The notes: generated by a model from the sequence alone, not told the origin. Positions 1 through 61,149 are shown, counted from the stretch's first letter. The stretch: 64,000 bases of DNA from Aradus depressus (GCA_963662175.1 OY759218.1:26434051-26498050); one strand, 5' to 3'. Translations and numbers: made by a program.

Positions 1-213
1 ATACTTAGTAATGTGAAACAAAATCTTAGTAATATTAAATAAAAAAAAGAAATTCAAATAAACAAAATAAATAGTATTCATAATAAAGTACATCGTTGAA
101 TGAAATAATGGCAATATGAAATAAAATAGTTGTAATAAGAAAGAAAACAATGTTAGAGTTCTATAAATATGTCAACTTAGCAAACTTAAATTTTACGTAC
201 TTTTGAACTTGTG

Positions 214-241
214 CTGAAAATGACATAAGCCGAAACCGTTA
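214..241 (+). ncRNA. Degenerate hammerhead-like core
   Basis: CUGAAAA, then UGACAUAAGCC, then GAAACCGUUA. It is the same layout as the better copies (28,899) but with a changed CUGANGA box and a broken helix-III palindrome, so probably inactive. It marks the end of a truncated Penelope-type repeat at the window start. Confidence 0.4.
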
Positions 242-251
242 CATTATTATG

Positions 252-310
252 TACAGTAGACTCTCCTTTATCCGGCGTTGCCGGGACCGACGTGACGCCG
301 GATAACGGAA
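252..310 (+). mobile_element. Possible pogo/Tigger-type terminal inverted repeat
   Basis: CAGTAGACTCTCCTTTATCC after GTA resembles the CAG...ATCCG ends of pogo/Tigger DNA transposons with a TA target, and a partial inverted match (GCCGGATAACGG) follows. No partner end or transposase was seen, so this is a relic at most. Confidence 0.35.
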
Positions 311-589
311 ATAACTCTCCTTTAATTAATTGTACTGTCTCTTTTCTTCAATTTTTACTGGTCAAAGTTTGTTCGTTTCCGGGCAGGCTTGATGAAACAA
401 CGATCATACAAATCACAAAATTAGAATCTGGAAGCTCCGCTTCACAATTCTATCTATAGGACTCTATTGATTTCCCAAGCCTCCAGCTATACACGTTTCA
501 TCTAAATAAAACCTATCCGGTTCACCCTTGCTGCTTGGCAGTTATTTTGCGACTCATATATTCATGTAATAAATGTATCTCTAGATAGA

Positions 590-800
590 TATATTGGGAG
601 GGCTGGTGTGTATAGGGACCTAAGCATCCAATGCTTTTATCCCTTCTCTGTTAGCGCTACTCTGGGTGTCCTAATTGTTGCCTATTCATATTTAGTTACC
701 TAAGATTTTTTTTTTTTTTAACGAGTGCCTGACGTTCTTAATGTCTCATCCGAAGGACGGCATGCTCAAGTAAGACACTTCTCTTAGCAAAACACCTCCG
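590..800 (-). repeat. SINE-like repeat (subfamily also at 51.6 kb)
   Basis: It shares TAGATAGATATATTGGG-like sequence, GCTTTTATCCCTTCTCTG and the CATCCGAAGGACGGC block with the 51,640-51,945 element. The tRNA-like head is not recognisable in this copy. Confidence 0.55.
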
Positions 801-1213
801 GATTTTTACACAAATCGGACTAAGACGAAAAAATGTTTAGAGGGAAATTGGAAACTTAACTCATTACAGTTAGTCCAAGCTGGGCAAGTAGGTACATTGC
901 TTGTGATTGACTGACGATTTTTTCCCAAAAGTTGCCGCTCTCGGTGGTCCTACTGAAGATAGACATTTGGCTAAAAATGATTTTGCTTTAATCGTAACTC
1001 TTGTCTGAGATTCATCAACGACGTCATAACGCCTAACATCTGAGCGCTCTTTCATGGTGGGCAGGAGCCCAACTCTTCTATGGCAGTCATACATTTTTCC
1101 TACCCAGGTGTTAAGTATCGTTAGTGTTCAGGTTTCAGTTCCGGGAATTGATAAAATATGGCAGCAGCAGTATTTTTGGACTACTTCTGTGCCCACCTGG
1201 CGGCTATCTGCCC

Positions 1214-1866
1214 TTGTTACTGTGAAGCTATCGTGAGTACTTGTCTTCATATGTCAGTTGAGGCTTCCTAAAGGTCTTTGTAGACATGATAGAACGGGGA
1301 TAGGGCCGGTAGAACTTCGCGAAGGTTCATTTGAGCCGCTTCCCTTGTTACTGTGAAGCTATCGTGAGTACTTGTCTTCATATCTCAGTTGAGGCTTCCT
1401 AAAGGTCTGTAGACATGATAGAACGGGGATAGGGCCGGTAGAACTTCGTGAAGGTTCGTTTGAGCCGCTTCCCTTGTTACTGTGAAGCTATCATGTGTAC
1501 TTGTCTTCATATGTCAGTTGAGGCTTCCTAAAGGTCTATGTAGACATGATAGAACGGGGATAGGGCCGGTAGAACTTCGTGAAGGTTCGTTTGAGCCGCT
1601 TACCTTGTTACTGTGAAGCTATCGTGAGTACTTGTCTTCATATGTCAGTTGAGGCTTCCTAAAGGTCTATTTAGACATGATAGAACGGGGATAGGGCTGG
1701 TAGAACTTCGCGAAGGTTCATTTGAGCCGCTTCCCTTGTTACTGTGAAGCTATCGTGAATACTTGTCTTCATATGTCAGTTGAGGCTTCCTAAAGGTCTA
1801 TGTAGACATGATAGAACGGGGATAGGGCCGGTTGAACTTCGTGAAGGTTTGTTTGAGCCGCTTCCC
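1214..1866. repeat. 131-bp minisatellite, five copies
   Basis: Units start at 1214, 1345, 1474, 1605 and 1736 with spacings of 131, 129, 131, 131 and 131 bp. Each begins TTGTTACTGTGAAGCTATC and contains GATAGAACGGGGATAGGG. Copies are nearly identical, suggesting recent expansion or homogenisation. Confidence 0.93.
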
Positions 1867-2294
1867 TTGTTATGCTCGATTTCTTCTCCCCTCCTCCTGT
1901 TCTTCCCGAAGATTTGCTCTGCGCTGTCGGGGTCATTGTTCTTTTTCTTTTTTTTATTTGGGTCAACAGTCCCGGTTGCCCAACTGCTTCCTCTACCGTG
2001 TTATGACACATTGTGCCATTGACCCAAACTGAAGCCAAGGTTAAGACTTTCTGATAACTTAATTTAGTCTTCTTGTATCTTCTCATTTTACATCATCAGA
2101 GTTGTGACGGTTTTGGAGAACCTCCTCCCCCCCAGTCTTTTATGTCTTAAAGTTTAATTTTCCGAAAAAAAAAAAAAAAAAAATTTTTTAAATATAGACT
2201 TTTCAGGAAGTTCGCATCATCAGTCTCTAAAAAAATGGTTTTATTACAATTAATAAATATTGCCGTATGGTGTTTGTCGATAATTCAATACAAA

Positions 2295-2590
2295 AACAAC
2301 ATTTCAATTATTCAAAATTTCTGCAATTTCTAATTTAATTCTATGGTCTCGTTTGGCTTGGTTGAGAATGTTGATGTTTTCCGTCCTGAATTAACTTTTG
2401 GGAGGGTGTCTAAGGAGATTCTGAATTTATAATAATATAGTTTTCACAGTTATAATCTATATAAATGTCCACAGGTTTCTGCAAAAAGAATGTAACGATC
2501 AATATAAAAAAATGTTAACATAAAGATCAGCAAATAAATTATAGGTTGGTAATAAAAAAAAATAAAAAATTGAATAATTGAAATGTTGTT
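2295..2590. mobile_element. MITE-like element with 21-bp perfect terminal inverted repeats
   Basis: Ends at 2295-2315 and 2570-2590 are exact inverted copies (AACAACATTTCAATTATTC plus two bases). The interior is AT-rich and non-coding. No clear target-site duplication. A SINE starts immediately to the right. Confidence 0.5.
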
Positions 2591-2594
2591 CGTG

Positions 2595-2890
2595 TATTAG
2601 TTATTATGACTCACGCCCGGGCTTTAACTATGAAGTCATATCGCCTACTACCAAAGCGCTCTTTTCTCGCTCTGGTAAACACGAGCCCGATTCTACAGTG
2701 GGAGTCGTAAATTTTGCCTACCCATATTCATTCGCCTAGGGTAGGAGTCTTGACCTGACATCATACTGGCCATCGCTTATCGTCCCATCCGAAGGACGGC
2801 GGGCTCGAGGTTTTTTCACCACCTTATAATGGATAAAAGGCCGGGTTTCGAACCCGCGATCTTGAGCTCAGTAGACAAGTACGCTACTAT
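2595..2890 (-). mobile_element. tRNA-derived SINE
   Basis: Read on the minus strand it has a tRNA-like head with box B (GGGTTCGAAACCC-type) followed by the family block with CCGTCCTTCGGATGGGAC and a tail region shared with the full copy at 44.3 kb (GCGCTCT, GAGTCATAA). Confidence 0.8.
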
Positions 2891-3189
2891 ATTATTTGTG
2901 TTGGGGTGTATAGATCACCTATTTGCAATCTCGGTATCTTCTTCCGTAACCTTGATCTGGTACTAGGGTCTAGGGTACGTACGACGGTCAAACAGTTATG
3001 TTACAAAAACATTTGATGAAATAAATAAATACTTCGTAACAAATAAAGTTAGACTAATGCCTAATGCCAATAAAGTTATTTCTTAATTGAAATTCATAAT
3101 GAAATTATTAAACCGAACGCTAAATCCAAGTTTCTTTATCCAGCACGATTGAGCAAGTATTAATACTACTCATGATTTGGAAAATAAAT

Positions 3190-3830
3190 CATATGACACA
3201 TTATTTATCAAACAGAATTTTCAAAAATTTCTCTGATAATATTTCAGAGCTTCTAGCTAACCTTATTAATCTGTTTTAAGTCAGATTGCTTTCAAAACTC
3301 ATTGAAATTAGCTAGAATCAAATCGCTATTCAAAAAAGCTGATAACTGTAAATTATAAACTTATCTCATTGCTCTCAGCAATTTCGAAACTAAAAGATAC
3401 AAGATACCAGGTACAAAAGAAAAAGTGTTTCTAAAGGACCTATTTTGAGGCCTTTGCTATTCTTCATGTACATAAACGATTTTCATAGTTATATGGGATC
3501 CTCTCCGTCTTTTATGGGGATGATACTAATATTACGCAGAGAAGACTCCATATTGAAACTTTAAACGATTGGCTTCTCATCAATGAATTAATGTTAAATG
3601 CATATAAAACAGTTATTTAAAAGTTGAGAACTACATCTTTATTAAATGAAAACCCACTGTTATTAATAATCTTTTCGTGTCATTTGAAGATAATATAAAA
3701 TTCCTAGGTCTCCTACTGATATGAAACTAACATGTGCTGGATATACTCTGTTATCGGTAAGAAACTGAGGAATGTTCTTTTTATCATGTTCCGCTTGTTT
3801 TGGTGTAATCTTGAAAAGATCGTGTCACAG
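3190..3830 (+). mobile_element. Degenerate LINE reverse-transcriptase relic
   Basis: Broken frames read SLFKKADNC, KGPILRPLLFFMYINDF and DDTNITQRRLHIETLNDWLL, the pattern of non-LTR reverse transcriptases (G-P-I-L-x-P-L-L-F-x-x-Y-I-N-D-x and the x-DD-T-N active site). Several stops and frameshifts make it a fossil. Confidence 0.65.
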
Positions 3831-3839
3831 GAAACATTA

Positions 3840-4035
3840 ACTACTCCTATGTTGTCCCATTGGATCGGTCCGAGTAGGGAGCGCTAGTGACAGCCTGGTC
3901 ATCTCCAGTGAAGTAAGGTGTCTTAAGCTGGGTACTCAGAGCATTCGCCAATGAGCAGTTCGAGGATGGGGACGCGAACTGTCCGAATAACTAGACGAGC
4001 CGAATGAGCGCTCAGCCACCCATTCGGGGCAACTT
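3840..4035. other. Repeat-like stretch with possible tRNA-like end
   Basis: It contains GAGCGCTCAGCCACCCATTCG, trimmed here as GAGCGCTCAGCCACC, and GAACTGTCCGAATAAC. It looks like a SINE end but I could not define boxes A and B. Confidence 0.2.
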
Positions 4036-4275
4036 GAAGTCTAGTCTTTGTCCTCCACTGTCATGGTACAGAACAAACTAGCTATTGTTAGCTTTAGTTT
4101 TATTTTACTTAACACTTTAAAAGAGAAAAAAAAAGGAGAAGGCGATGGTGGCAGAAAAAAATTTATTTGGAAAGGAGCAACGCGGAGTTTTTTAAAACAA
4201 TAAGTTTTGAAACGGACGAAACTTTTAGACACTTTACTAGGATGAAAATTCTCCAAAAGAGTTTTAACTCTTTTG

Positions 4276-5244
4276 CAGTGGCGGCGAGTGGAGTCTAAAA
4301 TTGGGGGGGCAAAGCCACCGGGGGTCTGGGGGGTATGGAATACCCCCCAGCTGACGGGGGGTCCGGAAAATTTATTTAAAAATTGGTGCAATTTAGAGGG
4401 TTTTTAAAGCGATCTAGATACACAATTTTGTATCAGCACACTTAGTTTTATTTAGTAAAACACCTAGTTTACCTGAAGTTACTAAAGAACTTACTCTATA
4501 CAATTTTTTGTACCATATCACACAACAATATGGTTGTGTGGAAAAAGTTCAGACTTTTTGTTTTAAAACAATGTTAAGCGTCTGTTCTTCCGCCTACCGT
4601 ACACTTCAACACATTTGTCTAAGTTGAGGTCCATCTTCTCAATGGCTAACATCGCACAGTGCGTCAGCCGGTCTTGAAGCATGGTGTTCCGTAAATAACT
4701 TTTTACTCTTTTCAACACACTAAAAGACCGTTCAGCAGATGCCGTGGACACTGGGACAGTCAAAAACTACTTTAGCAACTTGAACAGATTTGGAAACACA
4801 TTTTTATTGTGAATGTTTTCTGATTTAAATTGCTCCACTAATTTTGCTATCAGTTTGTTATCTGAAACAGGTTGTGGATCTGTGCTAGAAAACACATCAA
4901 TTTCTGCTGACAGAGAGTCACTGTCAATCCCAAAAGCTTCACTAACAGCTGAGCAAGCCTCTTTTAGGTTACTAGAAATCAAGTTTTTCTTCAATGCAGC
5001 CGCTAACAGTGTTTCCATATGGTACAGTAACGTAAGCTGGTTTTTTTCAAATCGAAATTCAAATCAAAATTACATCATGCACTATTATGATTCATGATGA
5101 TCATTATCAATAAATAAATATTTTATTTACATTTTTGAGGCAGTCAAATGTTAAATTTGAAAAACCATTTAAGTGCTTCCTCAAAAAGCGGGGGGGGGGG
5201 GGGGGGGCACCGCTCCCCCTCGCCCTCCCGAGTCGCCGCCACTG
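4276..5244 (-). mobile_element. hAT-like element with TIRs and transposase C-terminal remnant
   Basis: Ends CAGTGGCGGCGA (4276) and TCGCCGCCACTG (to 5244) are inverted copies. Between them, minus-strand frames at 5018-4767 and 4763-4563, separated by one stop, read a hAT C-terminal dimerisation region: PVSTASAERSFSVLKRVKSY, LRNTMLQDRLTHCAMLAIEK, typical of ZMYM1/KIAA1586-like hAT transposases. The flanking 8-mers match at 5 of 8 positions, so the target duplication is decayed. A run of 18 G sits at 5190-5207. Confidence 0.8.
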
Positions 5245-5856
5245 GTCCTGTGATCACTCCATTTTTAAAACTGAGATGGGAGAGAAGGGGGAATGCAAAT
5301 AAATAGAGGGTTTGCTCATTCGGTTCGAAGCGTTGAGTCAAAAAACCATGTCCACACTGAGTACGAACAGAACGCGTGCTCACTTAGATGTACCGACTTC
5401 TGTCGGATCGGACTCAGAGCATTTGCTCAATTTACACGAAAACTGTTAGTTCCATCAAAAAATTGATTCTTACCAAAAATGTTTCTAATTAAATTGACAA
5501 TTGCTCACGTGTCCTCAGATTTGAGATAGAACCGATACGGCCCAAATTAATCTTTTATTAAATGTAAAATACATTTCTAAGTAATGTTCAAATTGTAACG
5601 CATTGCAAAGAGTTTTGAAGTATGGTTTTGTTATTGGTAATTTTTTTAAATAAAAATTATAAAAAAATATATGTGATGTGGCATTATTTTCAAGTATCAA
5701 GTGATGCTACAATGATTTGAGATGGGATAGGGGGAGTGATCTGTACAAAATTGGTTTGTATAAGAAAGTCCTGTAATGCCACGTCACATTTTTTGTATGT
5801 TAGTGTTTATAATCATACTTAATGAAATAATTTATTTTATTTTTTATGTTTTACAG

Positions 5857-54209
<48,353 letters not shown>

Positions 54210-55760
54210 ACATTCATCACGTCTCATCTTATTTCATAGATTTAACATATTTTTAGTCAGGGTTTGAATGTAATGCTTGTTTTTCATAGCTGTTCAACAA
54301 AATCCCAACATAACAGTTCAACTATAATAAATCTGTTTGGAACAAATCTTTTTCCGAGACCAGCATTATATTGCAACCAATAACATAAACTCTCACCCAT
54401 TACCGTAACCAATATATTTAGATGAAAAAGTTATATCCAGGTGATGTTTGATCTTGTTATAAACTAAGGGGTTCTACCCCCTGCTCGCTTCGCTCGCCAA
54501 CCCCCGTGTATCACGTGCACGCGTAGAATCGAATGTTTTGCAGGTTAAACGGATGAGGTTGAGAAGAGAAACAAAATAGTTTTGATATGATGAAGGGCAT
54601 ATGGAGATCGAGTGTCTCAGATTATTCAGAGTTTGTGGACGATCTACTTCCTGCCTTCAGTAAAGAACCTGGTCGCGGAAAATGCTACTCTGTATGCGCC
54701 GATCTATTACTCGAGTACCATTACAGAGGCTCTAGGTAATACACAGGTTCCTAATAACATCACCATGCACCCTTCCTTCAGAAACAGGGGTGAGGAGGGA
54801 GGCCCGAAGGCTACTATGAATTAGTTTAGTGTACTTAGGAGGTTACTGTGAGTGGATGTTCTCGTTTACATACCGTCTTATCAGTCGTCAAACATTATTC
54901 CTTCTTCATGCAGATTTGGTTCACGTGATTTTTTTTTTACTTTTTCCGACGTGATGTCGCAAAGGTACATCTCTGTAATTGCGCTAATTCGTTACAAAGA
55001 TATGAAGCATGAAATTTTACTATAATTTACTCAGCGGACACAATTTTTTTTTAAACGGTAGATAGATATTTTGAAGATAACGTTTTTTTTTATATTGTTA
55101 AAAATACAGAGATCTATGCATCAAAATGTGCTCTCGTTTGAAGAGCAATTTTTTTATACGAGGTCGTTCAATAACCTCTTGAATCATTTCATAAATTTAT
55201 TACTTATATGCCAAATCTTTTATTAAATGAACTGGTCATCCTATTTTTTTTATTCCTCGAAAATTTAATTGATTAATCAATTATTTCAATCCCTGTTTAT
55301 AACACATAATAATAACAAAGGGGTAAGTAATCAATAAACATAAAAACTATTTAATTATCATTCATTGTTGTAAGTGTAAATGTATTATATTTAAGAAAAC
55401 TGTGATGCGTATACTTTTCTGTAAGGCATTTGTAATAAAGTAAATCAAGATAAAATTAGAAATAATTTTTCTGTAGAATTATTACTTTGTTTAATTGTTT
55501 TCTTCCTAATAATGACTGCATTTATAGTATTAATTTTGTACATAATATTTGTGATGTTAGAAAATAATTAACTTTCTTAATGTCTAGTTCATAAAAATGT
55601 CCAGTCCGAAGTCTTCAACTTCATTCATTACCAAGTTTTAACTAAAAATAAGTTTGTAAATGATTCGCACTTGTTCGTAATAGTTTCTGTAAAATACTGC
55701 GTTAATTTGTAGTATTACGGAAATAAATTATGGAAGAAAAAATACATAAGCAGAGAACAT
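54210..55760 (+). other. Probable DOT1L 3' UTR with candidate poly(A) signals
   Basis: AT-rich sequence follows the stop codon without any recognised coding region. AATAAA hexamers occur at 54326-54331, 55434-55439 and 55722-55727. A degenerate repeat end with CTCGCTTCGCTCG lies at 54484-54500. Which poly(A) site is used cannot be told from sequence. Confidence 0.5.
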
Positions 55761-58164
55761 TGTATTCTAGTTTCCTTAAAAGCCAGGTATCCTGAAACAT
55801 TTCCTATGCAATGGGAGTCTCATCTTTAGTCTTCAACTAACAACCAATAGGATTCATCGTAACATTTCCTACCTACAATGAATTTGTTTGGATTGTAGCT
55901 GACTATCAATGGCAACTTAAAAAAATAACAAAAACTCAAAATAAAAAATGTATATTTATTTATATGAACTTAAATATCATTCATTTTTTAATTAAATTAA
56001 ATTTTCTTTCGAAAAAGGTTTTTGAAAACTTACAACTAGATTTCTTACTGAAGTAATGAAAACAGACGAGGATGGATGGGAAAGTTGGTAACTGCAGTTG
56101 GTAGGTAACATGTGTTAGCCGACTGCGGGAAAGTTACCAACTGTCGCATTGAAACAATATTCTGGACGTCTACTATATCTATTATTCAAAATAACCAAGA
56201 TTTCCCAAAATAATTGTGTTCTTTCCATATATTGGGTTCTATTATAAGAAATTTACTTTTTTATTAGTATTTTTTTTTTAAAGAGATAATATCTTAAAAA
56301 GCATTTAATCCTTAAATATTTTGCATCGATTACATTTCTGGCAGCAATGTCATGAATATGTATATGTAATAAATAATGTAAAAACCCGGTCCACTTGCGA
56401 TAAGGGTTCCGTACCTCACAATCTGTATCGTCTTTGCATGACATTTCTGCTGAAACAACGAAACTAATGTTCGAGAAATCTCACGGTTGTTCTGTATATC
56501 TCAAATTGTTTCAGAATTATATTTATATTCATATTTATTATATTTCTTATCCATATTTTGGGAACTAGGAGGGATAGGGTGGACCCTAATGCCAACTCGT
56601 TTATTCAAGTGTAGAAAACGAAAAGAATAAAACTAAATAAGAGTATATTATTGGTGGCTTGTAAAATCCTTTCTCTAAATCAAATCTAACATTCAGAGCT
56701 CAACCACAAGTCGTTTTTAAACATGAGCCCTAAAGCTACAATGATGTGAATATTTTCTGTGTTACAACCTGATGCATAAATAAATTCTAATAATAAATTA
56801 TGTTATTGATATATAGTTGTTGACTGTTATGTTTTACATTTTCTTATTGAATATAAATTTTATCTGTATGTTATTTCTGTTGACTTGTTATTGTTGTCAA
56901 GTTCATTGCCAATATTATGTGCATATACCCTATATCTAAACAAACTACATGGAAAAGTTTTTTATTTTTATTTTTAAGTATTAGTTTTACGGTTAACTGT
57001 TGATGTGGTCTACTGTTTGTATTGATGTTGTGTCTTTTGAATTTCAAAATAGATTTCTTAGTCGGATGGATCCTGTTTTACAAAAATACATGTTTACCAA
57101 TACTGAAATACACATGAACTATATTCACCAAAAATTGTCTATGTGAACATTTTGGGTAGTCTATCGCCATTTAAGTTATCAGTCTTAACAATTTAAATAG
57201 TACTTCTTTTTCAAAAATCGAATGTATTATTATTGACCTTTACTATTTGAAAAACAACTCAACTAAACTTATTTGAACATATCAAATCGTATACCAGTTT
57301 TATTGTATTCAGTCCACACAATTTTTAATATTTTAAAATTATTATTTAAATTGATTTCTTGAATGAAGGAATTATTTTATGAGGTAGACATAATTTTTGA
57401 ACTAGTAACTTTATTGTTTTTAGCATTCCACTCTTAAAGAGAAATTATCAATTAGAAAATATATTTATTCGAAATATTTTTCGATTTTCTATTTTTTTTT
57501 TTCTACTTTTTTCGGATTGATATTTTCATTTACCATTTATTTACTTTAGCAGAACAAAAAACCTGTAAAGTCAAAAATGCTTAATTGAGCTTTTAATATT
57601 TTTCATTAAAACTTCCTTTTTTAGCTGATTATGTATTATGTAGTGGTTCAAATGTAATTTTGTAAATAATCTGTATATAGTTCATTTTTATGATGTTAAC
57701 TAGTTGTTTTGTCTTATATTAGGATTAAACTATTTAAAAATAAATTTCATTTTTCTCATTATTGTAGATTGAATGTGGTTTTTATTGATGTAATAGTTAC
57801 CAATGTAATGTAGAGCTGAAATATTTATTACTATTTAATTTTTATATATAGTTTTTTTATTATTTATTTATTATAAATATTTTGTAAGTATATTTCTGAT
57901 GCGAATATTTAGGCTTTGTTTATTAATAAGCATTTATTTTATTTGTTTATTTAAATGTCTTGATATCAAATATGCTGCCGGTGTTTACAATCACTGCCAA
58001 TGTGTTCTCTTTGTTTTATAACAAATAAATGAAACAGTGAGCTGATTCTATCATTTCTTATTTATATAAAACCTATCATAATTTATGCAATTTAATAAGA
58101 CAACAGAGCGTCCATATACGCTTCCTTGCAACTAAATCTTTTGTAAAAACAAATAAATTATTTA

Positions 58165-58700
58165 ACAGTTTATATTATCTAACTCCACAAAAAAACAACA
58201 CGGGCTGTATCGGGGACGCAGCCGCGGTGGGGTATGTGAATATGTATGTGCACGTCTTGTGTGTGCTAGAGAGTGTGTATGGGCACTTGGGTACAGAAAT
58301 GACGTAACCAAATACACAATGTGTCGAACGCTGGGGAGCCATAGCCGAGCAACCACCAAATTTCTGCAACAAATTACACACTTGTAAGCCTTATAACTCC
58401 TGAAGAGCACAGGTTGAGTTCGACGGATTGTATATTATCTATCTATTATGGCAGAGTGAGCTCTCCCAAACGCGACCACTTCCTCTAGGATCAACAAACA
58501 GCCGAGCATGCCTCTCGGAACGCCGCGCGCGAGGCTAAATTTAGCTCCGATTGCGTAATGCGTGGCGCGACAACGGTGCCGTCAGCGCACGCGACACCGG
58601 TGCCGTCAGCGCACGCGACACATGCGTGATCGGGTAATGGCTTCTTTCCTCTACACAACGATACCAAAGTAAGGCGCGCGGGTATTACAGTTGCAAAGAT
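58165..58700. other. CpG-rich patch with 24-bp repeats
   Basis: Unusually GC- and CpG-rich for the window (GCCGCGCGCGAGG; GGCGCGCGGG). A 24-bp unit (CGGTGCCGTCAGCGCACGCG core) is repeated at 58567 and 58591. No exon recognised. It could be a promoter-like region or the end of an unrecognised element. Confidence 0.35.
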
Positions 58701-58789
58701 ATAAGTGATATATTAGTGTTTCATGTTTTCGTTACATGCGGTTTTAGCAAGCGACCTCCTATTGACTGAAATGAAAGACGTTTCACGCC

Positions 58790-58910
58790 AAAATATTTAC
58801 ATACGTATAGTGCACGCCATCGTTAGCACAAAATTAATCAATAACTGATGGCCTACGCCGAAACCGGCACACTATACCTACACAGATTTTAAATATTCGA
58901 AAATTAAATC
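58790..58910 (+). repeat. Degenerate Penelope-type pair
   Basis: GTATAGTGCACGCCATCG on the left faces CTGATGGCCTACGCCGAAACC and GGCACACTATACC on the right (longest motif shortened: GATGGCCTACGCCGAAACC). Confidence 0.45.
58845..58868 (+). ncRNA. Degenerate hammerhead-like core
   Basis: CUGAUGGCCUACGCC, GAAACCGGCA; the last two bases of CUGANGA are missing and the palindrome is broken. Confidence 0.3.
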
Positions 58911-58919
58911 TTTTGTTAT

Positions 58920-60030
58920 TCATCTCTTCAAGGAAGGAAACTATAATTTGTATTTTTAGAACGAATAAACAACATATCCCCGTCCGAAATTTCAAAAATG
59001 TCAACATTTTTTTGTATTGAGATTTTTCCCGAATTTACAAACATTATATTTGGTTTGGCCAACACAGGAATTTTTTTAAACATGAAATTCATTTCCATGA
59101 AATTTGTGTTTGCATTGGGCAGAGAATAGGTAGGAGAATCAGCAAAATTCATTCTAAAGTTGTATTATTATATTCAGTTATATGTAAATATAGTTATCAG
59201 TTTGATCATGTATTGAGAAGCAAAATTATCTTATGGAATATAAAAAATTAAGGACAAATTGACTGTGTCGGCCACACAGTTATATTTTTTTTGTAAGATA
59301 TTTCGCATGAATGTCCATTACTTATATGGGTCATTTTCACAGAAAGCGTTTGTGATTTTTTATACATTTCACTACCTTACTTAATTCAACTGCTTATAAC
59401 TTCTTAACCTTTATAGCTAGATGTAACTTATCCTTTTTTTTTCTGTTAGCATGAGCTAATTTCTGTCTGCAATTCAGTCAGTTCATTTTGGGGGCAAAAT
59501 ACATACTATGGTGTGGTATTACAAAGTCATCGCTCAGTTCAGTTTCTTTAAAAAACTCCTGTACTCTTTCAGAAAACCTCAACCACGGCTATTTGAACTC
59601 ATTTACAACCTGTATTCAGTTTCATTCACCCATATATATGGGAAAATACAATCAATCGTTCTTCCGGAGGACCTGACTCGAGCAATATTGATTGATTTTA
59701 ATATTCAAAGGAAAATATTTTCGTACTTTTGATTCCTCTATCCGGCGCCCCGAAAATGTTGATGTGTTGTAGTTGATACTAAGAAATTAATTTTAGCATT
59801 CTGAATGGTAATATAATTCTTATGATTTTATGGGGCTTGAACTACGAAAGTTAAGTTCGAGATCACATGTCTATTTGAAAAAAAAAAATGATGTAGATTA
59901 AAAATTTAGGTGACTTACTTTACAAATATTTTCGTAACTCATATTTTAGAGAAAAATCGCTCATTATAAGGTTGCCGACATCCTGTATATTGTTGTTGTG
60001 CTTAGTGAGTAGATCTGTTTGTAGCAGCAT
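58920..60030. other. Intergenic sequence, no recognised gene
   Basis: Open frames at 58,928-59,152 and 59,488-59,732 have no recognised domain. Confidence 0.4.
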
Positions 60031-60036
60031 ATCCAG

Positions 60037-60220
60037 GAAACAGAATGGAAATCTTAAGTCAGTTTTTGCGGTTATTGGCAATGTTAACCCAGAAAATTCG
60101 AAAAAGAAATTAAGGCTAAAAAATCACTTACCTCCTTCTCCTTCCCATGTCAGTAATACATTTTTGCTGCATGAACCTCCAATGTCAACAGATGAGAGAC
60201 AGAACAGTGAGGTGTCCTGA
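60037..60220 (+). other. Candidate terminal coding exon, unassigned
   Basis: After a possible acceptor (atatccag) the frame reads NGNLKSVFAVIGNVNPENSK, KKLRLKNHLPPSPSHVSN, TFLLHEPPMSTDERQNSEVS and TGA. Composition is coding-like, but no family is recognised and it does not join the DOT1L frame from the cryptic donor at 54,120. Confidence 0.25.
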
Positions 60221-60269
60221 ATTTGAGTACTTATTAAAAATGGTGAAACCGTTTTTTTTTTATTTCTTC

Positions 60270-61095
60270 AGCTATACCAAAGATAGGGGAAGTTATGTAA
60301 TCGGTCAGAAATTCGATGTGGAGTTTTCAACGAAATTTCATGTTTTCCAACCTCCTGATTCCAAAAATGAAAAACAAATTTTTGTATGTGAACATGATAG
60401 GAGTTAGTTATAATTCGGAGTGAATTGAATATATGGACACGGAATTTTATCCAGAACCCTCTAAGGACGACACCTATTGATTTTCAGCCAAATTGGCCAA
60501 AGGGAAGAGGGGAGGCTTAACACAAAAACTTATTATACTGCTGTTGTAATGAATGTATTGACACAGGATTTCATATGTAAATTGACAACAAAAACCTCTA
60601 AGGACGACACATATTGATTTTCAGTCAAAAGGAAGAAGGGATTAGGTGAGAAAAGTAACACAAAAACTCTAATAACTGCCGTTTTCATGAATGTATTGAC
60701 ACGAAATTTGATATGTATATTCATAGCCCTTTAAGGACATCATCTATGAATTTTCAGTGGAATCAGCCGAAGGGAAGGGAGGCGCAACTCAAAAATTCTA
60801 ATAACTGACGATGTAATGAGTGTATAGACATATTTTATATTTAAATTTAAAAAAACATAAGGATGGCATCTATCAATTTTCCGCAAATCGGTTGAAGGGA
60901 AGGGGTGCAGAGAAGGATGGCTCGATTTGAATACCCTAATAACTGTCGACACAATGAATGAATCAGTACAAAATTTAATATGAGAATTCAGAAGCCACTA
61001 TGTAAATTAAATATTGATGTCGATTGGCTTTAGAGGTAAAGCGAAAACGTAATTGATTAATTCGAGCTGGAGAAGTATATACCCGATGAATCACC
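60270..61095 (+). repeat. Modular repeat, long copy with head and tail
   Basis: Head GAAGTTATGTAATCGGTCAG at 60289 and GTTTTCAACGAAATTTCATG; modules near 60425, 60550, 60687, 60815 and 60952; tail TTAATTCGAGCTGGAGAAG at 61056. Confidence 0.85.
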
Positions 61096-61149
61096 TCCTT
61101 TTTTTGTTTTGTAGTCAGCAGAAATGGACTATAGTTAATGTTAATACCG

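Noticed and set aside
1790..2086. 98-codon minus-strand frame
   Set aside because: It overlaps the last minisatellite unit and a T-rich run; no recognised domain.
1..5850. N-terminal DOT1L exon
   Set aside because: No segment resembling the conserved SPAGAEP...YxWP start with a donor of the right phase was found; it probably lies outside the window.
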